Shown here: positions 42,400 to 57,518 of the stretch, piece after piece
Numbering within the stretch: the first letter of the stretch is position 1
Layout of the letters: the number at the start of each line of letters is the position of its first letter
DNA from: Lentinus brumalis
Lineage: Eukaryota > Basidiomycota > Agaricomycetes > Polyporales > Polyporaceae
Length of the DNA: 64,000 nt
Direction: 5' to 3'
Assembly: GCA_001792895.1 (NCBI GenBank)
Contig: MARA01000008.1
Span: 186,001-250,000, forward strand
The notes under the pieces: model-generated
What the model was told of the DNA's origin: nothing
Database searches by the model: none
The model's input: the letters and a program-made list of their open reading frames with translations, nothing else
Made by a program: the position numbers and the translations under genes

Positions 42400-45300
42400 G
42401 TCACTGTGGTCAGCCTCGGTCGGCGGGGGCAGGAGGAGCAGATGTGCCTGCTGGTGGTCTGTGCGCTGGTCCGTGCGGGGTCGGCGGGCATCCTCTGCTC
42501 GTCTGTTCGTATACTTAAGTACTTTAGAGCGAGGATGGGTCGCGAGGAAGGCTGTCAGGGCGGCTTACGTCTATGGCGTATTGTCATCTTCCATCCGGCC
42601 GCTGATGCCCAGATTGCTCCGTTCGATCTCAATCTCCCGCCGTCAACCCTCCGGAGCGCCCGCCGGACCCTCCGCTCGCCGTCCGTGCTGCAGGGACTCG
42701 CAAGGACAAGAATGCGCTAGTCGACGTCCCATCCGCGCTCTATCTCCGTTGCATGATATCCCTGTGCGATACGGGACTCGCACTCGCATCCGCGAACCAC
42801 ATCCTCGCAATGCCTTCGCACACTGGGCATCTTTATGGAGTCGTGGGTACGCATCATCCCACTACTATCGCATCCAGTTCAAGTTGCGCACAGACTGAGA
42901 CATACATATACGGCTAGACACCGATGCGGCCTACCAACCATGGTCCTCAACCACACATACCCCTTTCGGACCTGCCTATCTTCGCGCGTGGGATACATCG
43001 TACAGCACAGATCCCGCCGCAAGTATTCTATGACAACCTCCCACGAGTCACCAACCAGTCCTGACGAAGTCGCACCTGCACGAACCGCTCGCCTACCCAC
43101 TCTCTAACAGACTCTGATCGTCAGCCTCGGGCGTACCGATGAGTGAGCCACTCAATACGCACATACGTCCGAATCGTACTCATCCTGAATCTCGAGAATC
43201 CACCGGCTGCGCACGGCGTCGGCTTGACGCAATGGATTACGAACATTCCTCTTTACTTACAGGGGAAAGATAGCGTCGGCTCCGGATCCGCCCTGTGATC
43301 TTTCTCAGCGGATGCGGGATGCTATCAGACCTAACGACTTCCCGGACAGAGCCCAGCACCGCCGTAACCCGTTTCGCGGCTTCCTCAGATGCGCCGAGGC
43401 AGACCCCTCGCACGGCCGCCTACAGGACGTCTTCTTCCTCGACCTATGGGGTATACGTGTCCCACTATAACCCACAGGGCCACTCGGTCGTGGTCCTCTC
43501 CGCGGGTCTCTGTGCAACTTGCGCAATGATCACTCTCCTCGGCCGCGGCGTAACACGGCGACCACAGGCTACGGCCACAGCCACACCCGCAATCCGACCA
43601 TACATCGCTTGCGGGCTCTCTCACCTCGCCTCGCCCGACGTACGAGTTGCAGCCCGATATGGCCCATCCTCCGAGGATCCCAGCGCTGGTCGTCCCTGTC
43701 GGTACGAATCGGCGGTGCCCGAGCGAGGCACGAGATTCAGGCCTCAGGAGCGACTGCAATGCAGAGCCCCACTCCATCGATGCATCCGCCGCCGCAAGTA
43801 AAACGTGAAAACGGGCCATCGACACCCCACCCTCCGCACTCAGATTCCCGCTTGGGACTCGACGAGTGGCTACGTCCGGTAAGCCCCGATCGTGGTTTTC
43901 CTCAGATTTTTATACAATGAATGAGCTCACACCGCACGGCGCGCAGATATCGGCTGCATCTACGCACGTCGCACGGTGCGCCCATTCTTGCATCCCGCAT
44001 CCCGCATCTGACGTACACAGCGACCCGACGGCAGTCGCAGTGGGGGCACCAAGTACGACAGGCCGCCTCCGACTCTCCGAGAGCCCCGCAGTCTGACTCT
44101 GACTTGCGCTGCGACAAGGCGTCCGGTAAGCCCTCGGGCCACTGCGCCCCGAGTATTGCCGCACGCTTACGAACTTGAACATCGCCAGAAAGAAGAGCTC
44201 ATGTCATCAGTGCACGGTCCAGGGTACGCGGTTGTGCAGATACCACCCGCTGTAACACGCACTGGGACGAAAGACCCCTCGCACACGCGCAGCTTCTTCA
44301 TCCCACCCAGGGCCAGGCCGGGATAAGCATCGAGAAGTACTGGAAGTAGTCCATCTCGCACACGCATGTTCCGTACCCAGCGACCCGACGACGCTTCTCC
44401 AGCCCCGTACGTCCTTGGAGACCGAGACCGGGATCACCGCACGATGCATAGGCCGACAGGTGGGGGCAGGTGGACCGTGGCAAGGGTTGACTCAACTTCG
44501 CCCTTGCATGTATGCAATCCCGGCATGCCATCGTATGCGCATGCGTACCCAAACGGGGGTCCAGGGCCGCAGGGCGATTTGAGTCTTGACTCTCGAGCTC
44601 GGTTCCCGATATCTCCATGTCACTGCGTCTATTCGAACGGCTAGTACGGTGTGCGCCTTACGAACGAACTATCAAAGTTGGTCCGCCAGCGCCGGCATCG
44701 GAACCGGCTGCTCGTCAAGACGCAAACCCTACGCAAACGGCAAACGGCGAATTCAGCGACCAGCCTGCGAGCTTGCGTCGGTGATGTGGTCGTCCGTGTC
44801 CCCGGACTGCGCGTAACTTGTAAATCTACGGCGAACCTATAGCTCGAATTTCCGCACTCCTTCGCGATGGGTCTCGCAAAGGCGACATGTTCTGATACGG
44901 CTCGTTGGCCGCACCCGTACTTTCCCTCTACATCCTCTTCGTCGTGCATACACTCGCCCTGCACCATCACCTCCCGCATTAACCTCTTCTCCGTGCGTGT
45001 GGCACCAGCCTCGGACCGCTCGAATAATTATACCCTTCTGTCTGTCGTAAATGCCGCCCGAACTCCGAAGAACTGCACTGCGCACAAGCTCGCCGCGTAC
45101 CCGCGAAGGCTATCGCTGTGCACCAAATCAATGGCAAGCTCAAGGTTTGGCTCGCAGGCCCGCGCTCGCGCAGCGTGTCCCGTCTTCTCTCTTCTTCGAC
45201 ATTGAATATTGAGTATTGAATATTCAAAAGTGCCCACGTCTCCGAATAGCTGCACTCTTGTTCTAGGTTCCAGTCCTTATCCTTAGTATTCTTATCCTCG

Positions 45301-47075
45301 CCGCCCGTCTGCAGATTCTTCGGCCGATCCAGATATTTATTCACGCTTCACGCAGGCTATTCTCATCCGCCTGGCATGCCGCTCGGAATAGCCGCGCCTG
45401 AACTCAGTCGCACATGGGCCAAGCATACATATTGATAATGAGAGAACTGCAGCCGTGTGCAGGACCGCGCACGAACGCACACAGTTACAGTATGTGTCAT
45501 GTCATTGCGCATGTGCTAAGCCTATGTGAGGCCACCACTCCGTTGTCACGCACTGGGGCCACCGAGTCCCGGCGACGGCCCGTCCGGAGTCTCTGGACAT
45601 TTGTATGGCGGACAGGGGACTGCGGTCTCCGAAGTTGATAGATCCTGCATGTCGCAGGCCCACCTAGCTGAGCTCCATGCATGCCGAGACATACAGCTTC
45701 GCGCGGCGACAAGGCGGGTCGGCTCGTCTCAGTCGGTCCAGTGGGAAGAGTTTCGCAGAGACCTTCGCAGCGCACGAGTCAGAACTTAGAAGGTGATCAA
45801 TCATTGTGACGGCCTGAGGTAGACCGATGAAGATGGAGCGCGTCCGTAAGGACCTAAGCAAGTCCGAACGTTGCCCGCGAGTTATCCATATTGGCCAATG
45901 GCGGCAACTTGCACAGTGGAGGAGCTGCAAACACTCTTGGCGCGCAGATCCATGTTGCGAACGTCTGGGCACCGGTCAACATTCAAACATCGCTCCCAGC
46001 TCCCAGCTGCCCATTATCGTCATGCATGCAAGACAGTAGTGAAGACAGAGGACGTCCAGGACAGCCGAGCACGAGGACCTCGCCAAGCGTACCTCGTCAG
46101 AGTCCCGTCACCGAGGATGACCATGGCAAATGCATATCGGGCAACGTCTATACGCCCCCCACCGATGAGCGAATTGCGGCTGAATGAAGAAACTAGCAAC
46201 GCCCTTGTCCGCACATTCAGTCATCCCCACCCCGTATCGAGCAGCGACGTTGCAGCATAGGGTTGGCCAAGCCAGTCGCGGAGCTGACGGTCTGTGGAGG
46301 AATGGCTCGATCCTTGCTTCTGGACGCCCCCTCCCCAGCTTCCGAGTCCCAGCATGCAGCACAGTAGCACTAGGGCCACTCCGACAATCGTCGAAGTCTC
46401 CTTGCTCTCGGGTGTCCCCTCGACGTAGAAGACGTAGCGGGTGGCTACGAGCTCCGAGACACAGCTGGGAAGCCTGGCGGAGCGGCTTGGGAGAGGCAGC
46501 TAAACTGCCCATCTGGCCATGGGGGATGCCATTGCCACCGGACGCCCGATCTGTGTTCCGTACAGCATGCCGCCTGGCAGGGAACGCCGCGGCATGTCCC
46601 CGATGCCAGGCGCCAGCATGCTTGGTGCCAATGGACGTCTCCGACATGCCATCATTGCCATGGTCGACACAAACGAGGAAGGCGCGAGTCTTCCTTCGTA
46701 GTGCCAAGTATGCAAACAGCGACGTCATTATTCCTATCGGACTGGCGTTGCACCGGGCATCGTACGCTCCTCAAGACTGAGGCTCAAGTGGCATCAAGAG
46801 TCGTTCCATGCATTCTCCCAAGGAGCCCCGCGACTTGCATGCTTCGCGGGAGCCTCGACGTCTCAGTGCCCACTTCCTCGCAGTCAACGGCCCGCACGAT
46901 GCATTATGCACCCAACACATGTTTGGCAGATGTACTTACCTTTCGAAACCACAGGTTGAGAACGCGGCACAAACTTTAGGCTTGGCAAGGACCGGGCAAG
47001 GCAAGTGCATGAACGTGAGGCGGTGGGGGGAAGTATTAGGCCTATAGCGCTGGCCACGCGCCAGTACAGTGGGGA
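42400..47075. other. 4.7-kb gene-poor region
   Basis: Many overlapping short frames occur on all strands, none with recognisable domains or convincing splice structure. The longest, at 46108-46728 (minus) and 46184-46780 (plus), overlap antisense and look random. A 12-bp palindrome TTGAATATTCAA lies near 45219. I see no terminal repeats. It may contain decayed elements or non-coding transcripts. Confidence 0.5.
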
Positions 47076-47911
47076 TTAGAATGGAAGCTTGGAGTACGAA
47101 ACCGGCCGTGCAGGGCTGACGGGGCTTGGCGTCTTGCGCCGGTACGTCTGTAGGAAAAGATGTTCGCGTCAGCATGCACGTATTCGTATCACGTATATCT
47201 CGTCATCCTGCGAGCAATACGCGATCGCTCCCCATGAGAACAGAGGGTAATCGACATGCATGATGCACGAATAACGGCGCAATGAGGCAGAAAGGAGAGA
47301 AGGACGAGGAGGGGTAGTAACGACCGACAGTAGCCGGTCGTCACAGTTGGAGCAAGCTTGAACCGAGCACTCACCGTGCGGAATCGCTCGATGCGAGCAG
47401 CCATGTCCTTCATGAGCATCTTGCGCTCCCAGGTGCGCTTCTCGAGCGTGCGCTCCCACTTGTGGCCCTTGAACATCCGCTTCCTGCCTGCGTACAGACG
47501 GTTGCCCACGTCTGCGCCCTTGACCTCCTTCTCCTTGAACTCTCCCTCCCACTCTACCTCACTCAACCACCATGACTTCGACGATTCCGCCACAGGTGCC
47601 ACCGCGTCCGACGTGGGCGTTGAGGCGGGGATGGGTGTGGACGCAGAGGCTGCCGCGAGGTCCTTCGGCGAGAGTTTCGGACCCGGAGGAAGGAGGTGCA
47701 GCATGCCGCTTGCACGCGCCTGCTTCACGAGGTCAGCTTGTCTCCGCAGCGAGTACTTTGCTGGTGCCCATCGTCCCGACTCCGGGTTCTTGTGCGGGAG
47801 GAAGGGGTTCAGGATTTTTGGCCGTGCGGTCGAGGCTGTCGGTTGTGCCTTGAGCACTGGCGCAAGTTCACGGACGCGGAACTGCTTTACTGCCTGCAGT
47901 GCCGCGGACAT
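47076..47911 (-). CDS. mitochondrial large-subunit ribosomal protein mL59 (202 aa)
   Basis: Exons are 47911-47375 and 47147-47076, separated by a 227-bp intron that is long for this genome. The conserved core is NPFLPHKNPESGRWAPAKYS followed by LRRQADLVKQARASGM...LLPPGPK, the mL59 (yeast Mrpl25-related) signature. A basic C-terminal half (GRKRMFKGHKWERTLEKRTWERK) follows, and the short last exon gives TYRRKTPSP...SKLPF as the end. It acts in the mitochondrial 54S subunit. The start at 47911 faces the SEC62 gene 302 bp away, suggesting a shared divergent promoter. Confidence 0.88.
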
Positions 47912-48213
47912 CGTAGGTGGGTGGATGGCGGACAGGACAGCGTCCAGCTCAGGCTGAGCGTCCCGCGAAAGCTACGCTGACATAAGCGGATATTTCCCGA
48001 TATGGGAAGCCAGCCAGCAGTCAGCCTCACTGACGAGCGTGCCAGCTCAACGTGCGCACTGTCTCTCTTTCGTTCTCCGTCTTCGCTGCCTCGGACTGGT
48101 CTCCCCCTACGTTACGTTCCTGTTTAGTGCGTTCACTTTCTTTGATTCTTGCTGGCCGCGGGCAGCGACGAGATCAGTGATTGACCAGCGGATGTGGGCG
48201 CAGGTTACTCGCC
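47912..48213. promoter_or_regulatory. divergent promoter between mL59 and SEC62
   Basis: 302 bp separate the two start codons. CT-rich tracts on each side are the expected initiator regions. No clear TATA box is present, as is common for housekeeping genes. Confidence 0.55.
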
Positions 48214-49154
48214 ATGGAGCAACAGTCCAAGGCACCGCAGGACATCCGGAATGTTGTCAACTTCCTGCGAGGCAGCGCGGCGGGCATAAAGGTCCGCGTC
48301 GGCGTCCTCAATGGCAAGCGCATAGACTACTTCAAAGGTGCGTCCCCGTCCCCTCAACCATGTCCACCCCGCAGGCCTAAGCCACGTACAGGCAAGAGCG
48401 CAGTCAAGGCCCTCACGTCGCCCGCGTACGCGAAGCTCAAGAACGTCCCCAAGGTCACGAATGAAGAAGAGGCCCAGTCGCTGCTCCTCTCGATCATCCC
48501 CTTCGCGTTCTTCCTCCGCGTCGAGCGCGGCGCGCCCTCCGGCTCGGCAGCCTCCTCCCCAAAGACGCTCCAGATCACACAGATGCAGACGTTCGTCCCC
48601 ACCGACTACTACGCGTGGTTCTACGAGGGATCGCAGTGGACGACGTATCTCGGAGGCCTCGCCATGGTCGCCGTCCTCCTCGCGGGCGTCATGTTCCCCC
48701 TCTGGCCGCCCATCATGCGCCTCGGCGTGTGGTACCTCTCCATCGGCGTCCTGGGCCTCATTGGTCTCTTCTTCGCACTTGCCATCGTGCGACTCATCTT
48801 CTACATCATCACTGTCATCGTCGCAAGTCCGGGTATCTGGATATTCCCCAAGCTGTTCGCGGACGTAGGATTCGTGAGTACTCCGTCTTCGTTCGATGTC
48901 CCGCTTCCGTGTCAGATGGGTGGCTGACATCGATTTGTGCACAGGTTGAGTCGTTTATTCCGCTGTGGGAGTGGGACCTGCCGAAGAAAAAGACGAAGAA
49001 GAGGCGGGTCGAGAAGGCGGAGAAGGGCAAGGGTGTCGCAAGCGGGGAGACGTCAGCTAGCCCTTCGCCGCGCATCGAGGAGCTAGCAGACTCCGGCGAC
49101 TCGCGCCCTTCCAGCAGACAAGCACGCGTGGAGGAGGTGCCTGACGAGGATTGA
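48214..49154 (+). CDS. sec62: Sec62, ER protein translocation component (271 aa)
   Basis: Exons: 48214-48337, 48392-48873, 48945-49154. The start MEQQSKAPQDIRNVVNFLRG leads into the cytosolic N-domain (KVRVGVLNGKRIDYFKG, SPAYAKL). Two adjacent membrane segments follow (about 145-168, LAMVAVLLAGVMFPLWPPIM, and about 172-200, SIGVLGLIGLFFALAIVRL), then a cytosolic Lys-rich tail (PKKKTKKRRVEKAEKGKG). This is the Sec62 plan. Sec62 works with Sec61/Sec63 in post-translational import into the ER. The C-terminal acidic end (VEEVPDED) is species-specific. The gene appears complete. Confidence 0.94.
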
Positions 49155-49597
49155 TGTCCGTGTTCTGTTATCTGTTCGTGCAGGGTTCGTGCAGATCGTG
49201 TGGCGTCGGGAACCTAATCCGCTGTATCTATGTGCGAGCTCGCTTCTCTCTCTCTCCATCATAGGCTATCTTTATTTCACCATTTGTGCAATCACGAAGG
49301 AGGAACCAACGTTTTGGCGGATGGCGCGGTTAAGCAGATGAAGCAAGCTTAAGGTGACAGACTTTGGACAGACTCACGAATACAGAGCGAGGCGCTCAAT
49401 AACGTGAAGTCGACTCGGAACCCAAGTACTGCTGCGACTGCGACAGCCAAGCTATTTTCCTGCGGTTATCGGACCTCATTCCATCCTACGAAAGTTCCCG
49501 CACGCAGATTCGCATTCATCGGTACGTCGTCCGAGGTATCACACTCGAACTAGTATCTGTGCTGATCTGCCGCCAGCATCGGCGACATCGAGGAGAG
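49155..49597. other. intergenic between SEC62 and the F-box gene
   Basis: It holds the SEC62 3' UTR and F-box promoter; nothing else is seen. Confidence 0.4.
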
Positions 49598-50915
49598 ATG
49601 CCACCTTTCGTCCCGCCGGAAACTGTGGACCATATCTTGAGCCATATGCAGGCCCACCGGGGAACTCTGTGCTCTTGCGCACGCGTATGCCAGAGCTGGT
49701 TGCCGATCGCCAGGTTTCACCTCTTCTCCTGCGTCAGCCTCCAGTCTGTTCCAGCGTACGATTCGTTCGTCCGGGGCGTCCTCCATTCAAGCGATATGCG
49801 GCGGTACCTTTCAACAGTGCGCAGCGTCCTTCTCTGTCATGATATCCCCCGTGAGCTGCCAATAAGGGAGCATGCACATCGACTCTTCCTGCTCGAGTTC
49901 TCGGGGCAGTTACCTGTCATGGATCATCTGTCCTTGATGAATCTGGATTGGAGTGCAGATATTCCACGATGCAGCGAGCCTCTTCTGCTGTCGACCTTCC
50001 CATCCCTGACGTCCCTTGCCCTAGTCGTTTGTTCTCTGCCATCCTTCAGCTTCCTCCGCCGCACCCTCACAGCAATCCCCTCCCTTACAGCCCTGTATAT
50101 TCACGAAGTAACCTGGCGTGAGACAGAGGCAGTAGGGCCCAGCACATGTACATGGACTCGACCAACCCTCGCGAACTTTTTCTTCGAGTACTCCTTCTAT
50201 ATGCCTTGCACCGACCAGCTCCTGCTGTGGCTCTCCCAGACACGATCGCAGTCTTCCATTTACAACCTGCGCTTTCATCCAGGACGCCACGCGCCACTTA
50301 ATGCCCACGTACTCAGCCTGACCGAGCGGATATTCTTGAAAGTCATTGCGCCACACATTAAATATGCGTCGCTCACTCCCATCGGTGCGTCTTACAAGTA
50401 TGTCGGTTGACGTGGCTTAGCATGCTCACTACCAAGTGCCACCGTCTAGTGAACGTTGCCCAGTGCACCTGGAGTAATGTCTGTAAGCTCCTCGTTGATG
50501 CGACCCGCTATGGTACTCGGTGGGCAGACCTCTTCGGCCTGCTGAGAACCACCCCCGCCTGCGAATACTCCAGATAAAGATCAATAGCTCGCACGTCAAC
50601 ACCAGGAATCCGCCGGAGGCGTGTATTGAGGACCACGAAGTCAAGGAATTAGACTCAATTCTAGGTCAAGAGAGACAGAAGGCCCTCGAACGGGCGGAAT
50701 TCCTCGTAATTGTCTCTGAAAGGGATGCGACGGCCTCAATCTTTGCAGAGCTCATAAGACGGCTCCCGACGCTGCATGGCAGGAAGGTTCTGGCTATGGA
50801 GGTCGAGGGTGAGCACTCTCTTCCTGCATGGTCAATATACTTGGTGCCTATCGTGGTCTGCCCCCTAGTGCGCAATGTCGTAGATGCCCCTTCCGATAAA
50901 AAGCCGAGGGCTTGA
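49598..50915 (+). pseudogene. F-box-like protein gene with an apparent frameshift
   Basis: The start MPPFVPPETVDHILSHMQAH and RVCQSWLPIARFHLF form a typical basidiomycete F-box, followed by LRR-like hydrophobic repeats (DHLSLMNLDW, SLTSLALVVCSLPSFSFL). After a donor near 50382-50390, coding resumes as LTTKCHRLVNVAQCTWSN at about 50427 and runs to LLRTTP. There the frame slips within CCCCC at 50552-50556, and the expected continuation RLRILQIKINSSHVN is one base out, ending at 50915. One extra C would restore it. The intron also fits only with a poor donor (GTCTTA). Either the gene is mutated or the assembly has a homopolymer error. The product would recruit substrates to an SCF ubiquitin ligase. 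Confidence 0.65.
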
Positions 50916-51092
50916 GGACGTGCAGAGCAGGCTATGAGAGTGCAACTCGTTTTATCATATACTAGCGAAGCTGCCTCCCGCTGTATGAGACAGCTGTGCA
51001 TTATGAAGGCACTGTACATCGACTGCTGGTCCCTCTGTACTCTCAGATGATGACGAAGGGACGTGTGACATTCAGCGCGACACTTACAACGA

Positions 51093-51660
51093 CTACGAAA
51101 GATCAGGCATCCGTCGCACCACTTTGCCCTCATTCTTGACGTGCTCGCGCAGTTTCTCCAGAACGCTCGAGCCCTCCCACCGTGCTGGCGGTGCTTTCTT
51201 CCCCGTAGCCCAATAGTAAATGTCCCAGTCCGGCTCGTCCATCAACTATCCAGCGCGTCAGCAACCTCAGATGCGACCATTCGGCGGGACCCCGCGCGCA
51301 CTCAGAAAGAATAATGCGCAGGTGAGACGGACGCACCTTGTCGAACTCCCGCAGCTCCTCCTCTGTCATGCTCCCCAGCCGCTCCTTCGCAAACGTGCTC
51401 AACAGCAGGTCGCTCTCCAAGGTGCCCCGCTTCCGGCTCTGGTACACAAGCCGCGCGCGCATCTTGTCTACGCTCTCGCCCGTGCGCGGCAGCGGTGTCG
51501 GCGCAGGCGCGTCGGGCGGGGACGTCGTCTTCTCCAGGTGCTCGGGTGTGTTCGGGAGGAGCCACGGGTCAGCAGAGCGGCGTGCGCTCGTCGAGAATGC
51601 GCGCGTAGTGCGTAGAGACAGTGCGCATTGTCTGGAGGCAAGCCTGAGCATGGTCGACAT
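51093..51660 (-). CDS. sdh5: succinate dehydrogenase assembly factor 2, SDHAF2/Sdh5 (158 aa)
   Basis: Exons are 51660-51337 and 51245-51093; the intron is 91 bp. The N-terminus [20 protein letters not shown] is Arg/Ser-rich without acids, a mitochondrial targeting signal. The core has [31 protein letters not shown] and, across the intron, [17 protein letters not shown], the strongly conserved signature of SDHAF2. The protein acts in the matrix, promoting FAD attachment to the SDH flavoprotein. I take the Met at 51660 rather than an upstream one at 51792 because the upstream extension lacks targeting character. The gene appears complete. Confidence 0.94.
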
Positions 51661-52048
51661 GGGATGAGCGGAGGGCGTGGAAGAGGGGACAACGTCGAGA
51701 GTCCGTAGCTGAGCCGCGCGCGGGCGGATCGGCACACGGACCTGCCGTGTCCCTCCGCCGGTAGCGCTCCGATCACGGATGTATAACCACAACGCTCAGG
51801 CTCTACCAACTCGACCAGACTTGTCGCGCTCAGCAAGCAACACCATCGAGTTCGCTCAATCTGCCTTCTGATAACATGCTCGAGACTCGGTCGCAGATCG
51901 TCAACAAGGTCCAATGGGATGTCGGAGGAGACTGGCATACTTACTTATTTCCGAAGCATACATGTGGGAAACTCCCCTAGAATCCCCAGCCCGGATGCAA
52001 ATCCAGTGTCAACAGCAATGTTATATAAGCCCATAGGGACTCCTCGGC

Positions 52049-54084
52049 ATGGCAATTCATCACAAGTATCGATTGATCCCCAACGTGCCATCCATGGTGA
52101 GTTGAAGAGTTATGGACGACGCCGTATGATTCATCTGTTCTGACAATAATTCAGCTCAGAAGCTGCCAGAAAAAGCCGTACCACTCGACTTGGCGACGAC
52201 TAGACAACGAGTTCCCTGACTGGCGAGAGTTCCACCGCACATGGTGGGGGTCGGCCGGAAGGACGCGGTTCGACGAAGTTCGCTCGAACCCCGAAACCGA
52301 GCAGTTTCTCTATGTTGCACCAGACAGCATCTTCGCCGCTCTGACCGCATGTAGGCAGCCGTCCGGGGGCATGCTCGTGCGACGTGACTACGAGGAATTA
52401 CTTGCCCGCATTCGCAAAGGCTATCGGGACGATCGGGCAGGAATAATCCTGGTCGGACTGCCTGCCTCAGGTATGTAGCTCTATTGCGCTATCACGGCAC
52501 AGTTTGCTGACGTCGAATCGCCAGGGAAGACATGCTTCAATATTTTCGTCCTCTTGGAGTGCATGGTTCAGCGTCAAACCGTCCTATTCACCACTGTCGA
52601 CTTAGAGACGTATCTCGTCGATGAGCTTGGCGTGTGGATGAAGCACACCCAGGATGTCCGCGCAATTGACGATCTCCCTCCCTTCGACCTCTTCGTTCCT
52701 ACGAGCCGTGTGTGGTCGATCGTTGACGCATACTGCGGCCGGTACAGCCCGCCGTCCCAGCTACTTGGATTAGCGTGTTTCGCGCTATACCCCATACCAT
52801 TGCCACGTCAAGACGACTTCAGGCGGTGGTTCATTCGCTTTCGCTCGCCACCGCTAGTGTTGACGATGCGACCTTGGCTTGATCAGGAACTCCTCTCGCT
52901 GTGAGTTGTATCTACGACAGACGCTTGGATGATTACGGCTGACTCAATCATTCCACAGTATCCTGAATGACATCGATCTTGGGCCAGCGCTGGCTAGATA
53001 TGTGACGGCGTGGGCGACAAGCCTTCAATGCGTTGAGGAAATACGTTCTGTCGCTGGTCCTGTCCCGCGCGACATTTTCGCCTATCTACAGGATCCCGCG
53101 CGTTGCCTACAGGATGCGAACAGATCTGTCGATGTCCTATTGGCTGGTCCATCTCTGGGCTCCTTTACCATCGACTGGAGCTCGATAACGACCTTCGACA
53201 CGCTTCTGCTCGTCAAACCGTTAGATGTACACTGTGCCAGCATACACACCGATTTGTGCGCGGTGGACTTTAGGTCCACAACTGTCGCTGCCGCCGTGCT
53301 GGCCCATGCACGAGTCCCAGACTACCTGGTCGCCGAGCAAGCCTTCAGACGTGCGAACGAATCTGTCGCCACCAACGCTCTTTCCGCGTGGGCGTTCGAA
53401 GCTTTGGCTATCCTATCCACCAGTGGTCACATACCACCCGAACGTTCCCGAGCGTCCATGGACCTACAACTGAGACTTCACCCCATGTCCCGCGACCCAT
53501 CGTCCACGGACACGCGTCCCAGATTCGTATACGGGAACTGCGAGCACGACGACGTGCTCACGATCTCCCCCGAAGGGTTGACACTCCAACCGCAAGGGAA
53601 CAACGCATTCATACAGCAAGCACCGGCAGCCCCGACGGGATGGGGTCGGCTATCACTTCCCATCTACCCCCGCGAAATCACGACGTTCACCAACCTCGCA
53701 CGGGACGTGTCTGTGGACCCGACGCGCTACTTCGTCTCTGCACAGCGCGACCACCCGTTCTTCGACGCCGTCTTCTTCGCACCTTCATATGATCCGACAC
53801 CCCCATATTCTAGGAGCGTGATCATCTGGGTGCTCCGCACGGGATTGGCCAAGGTCGATGGCGACGCAGCGGCGTCCAGCTGCGATCTCTTGTGCACTCT
53901 GCAAACGAAGGTCCTTTCTATGGGTTTCTTCCCGGTGCTCAAGTATGTCGTGGTCGTACCGCTGCAGGTTCGCCAGAGCGTTGTGTGGGAGTTCCCTCCA
54001 GGTTGGGAAGATGATGCGCAGGGTGAGGTGTATGTGCAGTTCCTAGACCCTCTAGGGTCCGGAGGGGAGCGTGGTCCAATGTAA
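52049..54084 (+). CDS. Crinkler/RHS-like P-loop NTPase with C-terminal nuclease-like domain (about 621 aa)
   Basis: Exons: 52049-52096 (uncertain), 52155-52470, 52525-52900, 52959-54084; phases agree. Residues about 112-124, GIILVGLPASGKT, form a Walker A motif interrupted by an intron. The middle region (for example DLPPFDLFVPTSRVWSIVDA, LTMRPWLDQELL) follows the pattern of NTPase modules in mushroom Crinkler/RHS-like proteins. The C-terminus HPFFDAVFF...VIIWVLRTGL...LCTLQTKVLSMGFFPVLKYVVVV resembles the restriction-endonuclease-like fold that often ends such proteins, though the usual Q-x-T core is not exact. A TATA-like TTATATAAG at 52020-52028 lies very close to the proposed start, so the first exon is doubtful. 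Role unknown; the family is expanded and mobile-looking in mushrooms. Confidence 0.7.
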
Positions 54085-54489
54085 ACGTAGGGCGATACAC
54101 GCTCTCCTACGCCTTCCTGGCACATGCACCGCGCGCAGAGCTTGATTTTCTCCGTCGCCGTATGTAATTGCCAACCATGGTCGACGCGGGGATGAGGCCT
54201 GAGGGGAGGGTTTGGTAGTGGAAGAGGCGCGCGTGTCTCTTCAGTATTAGCGCTCCGATCGCATGCTATTAACCACATCGGCTCCTGAGCTGTACAAACT
54301 CATTCGACGTATATTATCCTACCGTGCGAGAGTAACTCAACGCACAGTCTAAGGGCCCCACGCGCGTTGACTCTTCAAGCTTCAGCTGCGGATAAAGTCT
54401 GAATAATTTCTCGGCTATACAGTAAGTACCCTAGACCCCATGATTACAGATGCATACAAACATCGGTCCACGCTGCCCTCCAGTCCTCG

Positions 54490-55010
54490 CAGGGTCCAAT
54501 AGCTGTACATACACCTCTCCTTGCACATCCTCTTACAAACCTGACGACTCCCATATCACGGTCTGACGGACCAGTTCGAGTACCACCACTGCGACATACT
54601 TCAGAACTGGGAAGAAGCCCATGGATACGACCTTCCTTTGCAAGGTGCGCAATAGATCAAAGCTCGACGCCGCCTCGTCCCCTTCGACCTTCATCAACCC
54701 TGTGCGAATCACCCAAACGATCACGCTCCCTTTCCATGAGGTCGACAGATCGAAAAAGACCGCGTCGAAGAATGGATGGGCGCGTTCCGTAGAGACGAAG
54801 TAGCGCGTCGAATCGACCGATACGTCGCGTGCAATGTCAGCGAACGTCGTGATTTCGCGGCAACTCATCGGAAGGCACAGGCATTCCGGATCCGACCAGG
54901 ATTGAGGGACGCATGCGACGGCCCCAGAAGGAGATACTGTCAATCCCTCGGACGCAAGGTGGTTAATCTCAGATACGCGCCTGTCAACGTAGACAATTCA
55001 CGAGTGGATT
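54490..55010 (-). pseudogene. truncated inverted copy of the NTPase gene's 3' end
   Basis: On the minus strand this region reads SEGLTVSPSG..., CREITTFADIARDVSVDSTR, YFVSTERAHPFFDAVFF and LLRTLQRKVVSMGFFPVLKYV, closely paralleling the last about 170 residues of the gene at 52049-54084. Only this C-terminal piece is present, with no start codon context or N-terminal NTPase. The copy faces the parent, 0.4 kb away. Paired copies in this arrangement suggest a local inverted duplication followed by decay. Confidence 0.8.

Positions 55011-57518
<2,508 letters not shown>

Noticed and set aside
46108..46780. Two overlapping antisense frames of about 200 residues
   Set aside because: Neither has domain-like sequence or splice structure; mutual openness is expected in GC-rich DNA.
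48205..48942. A 245-residue acidic frame on the minus strand
   Set aside because: It is antisense to SEC62.
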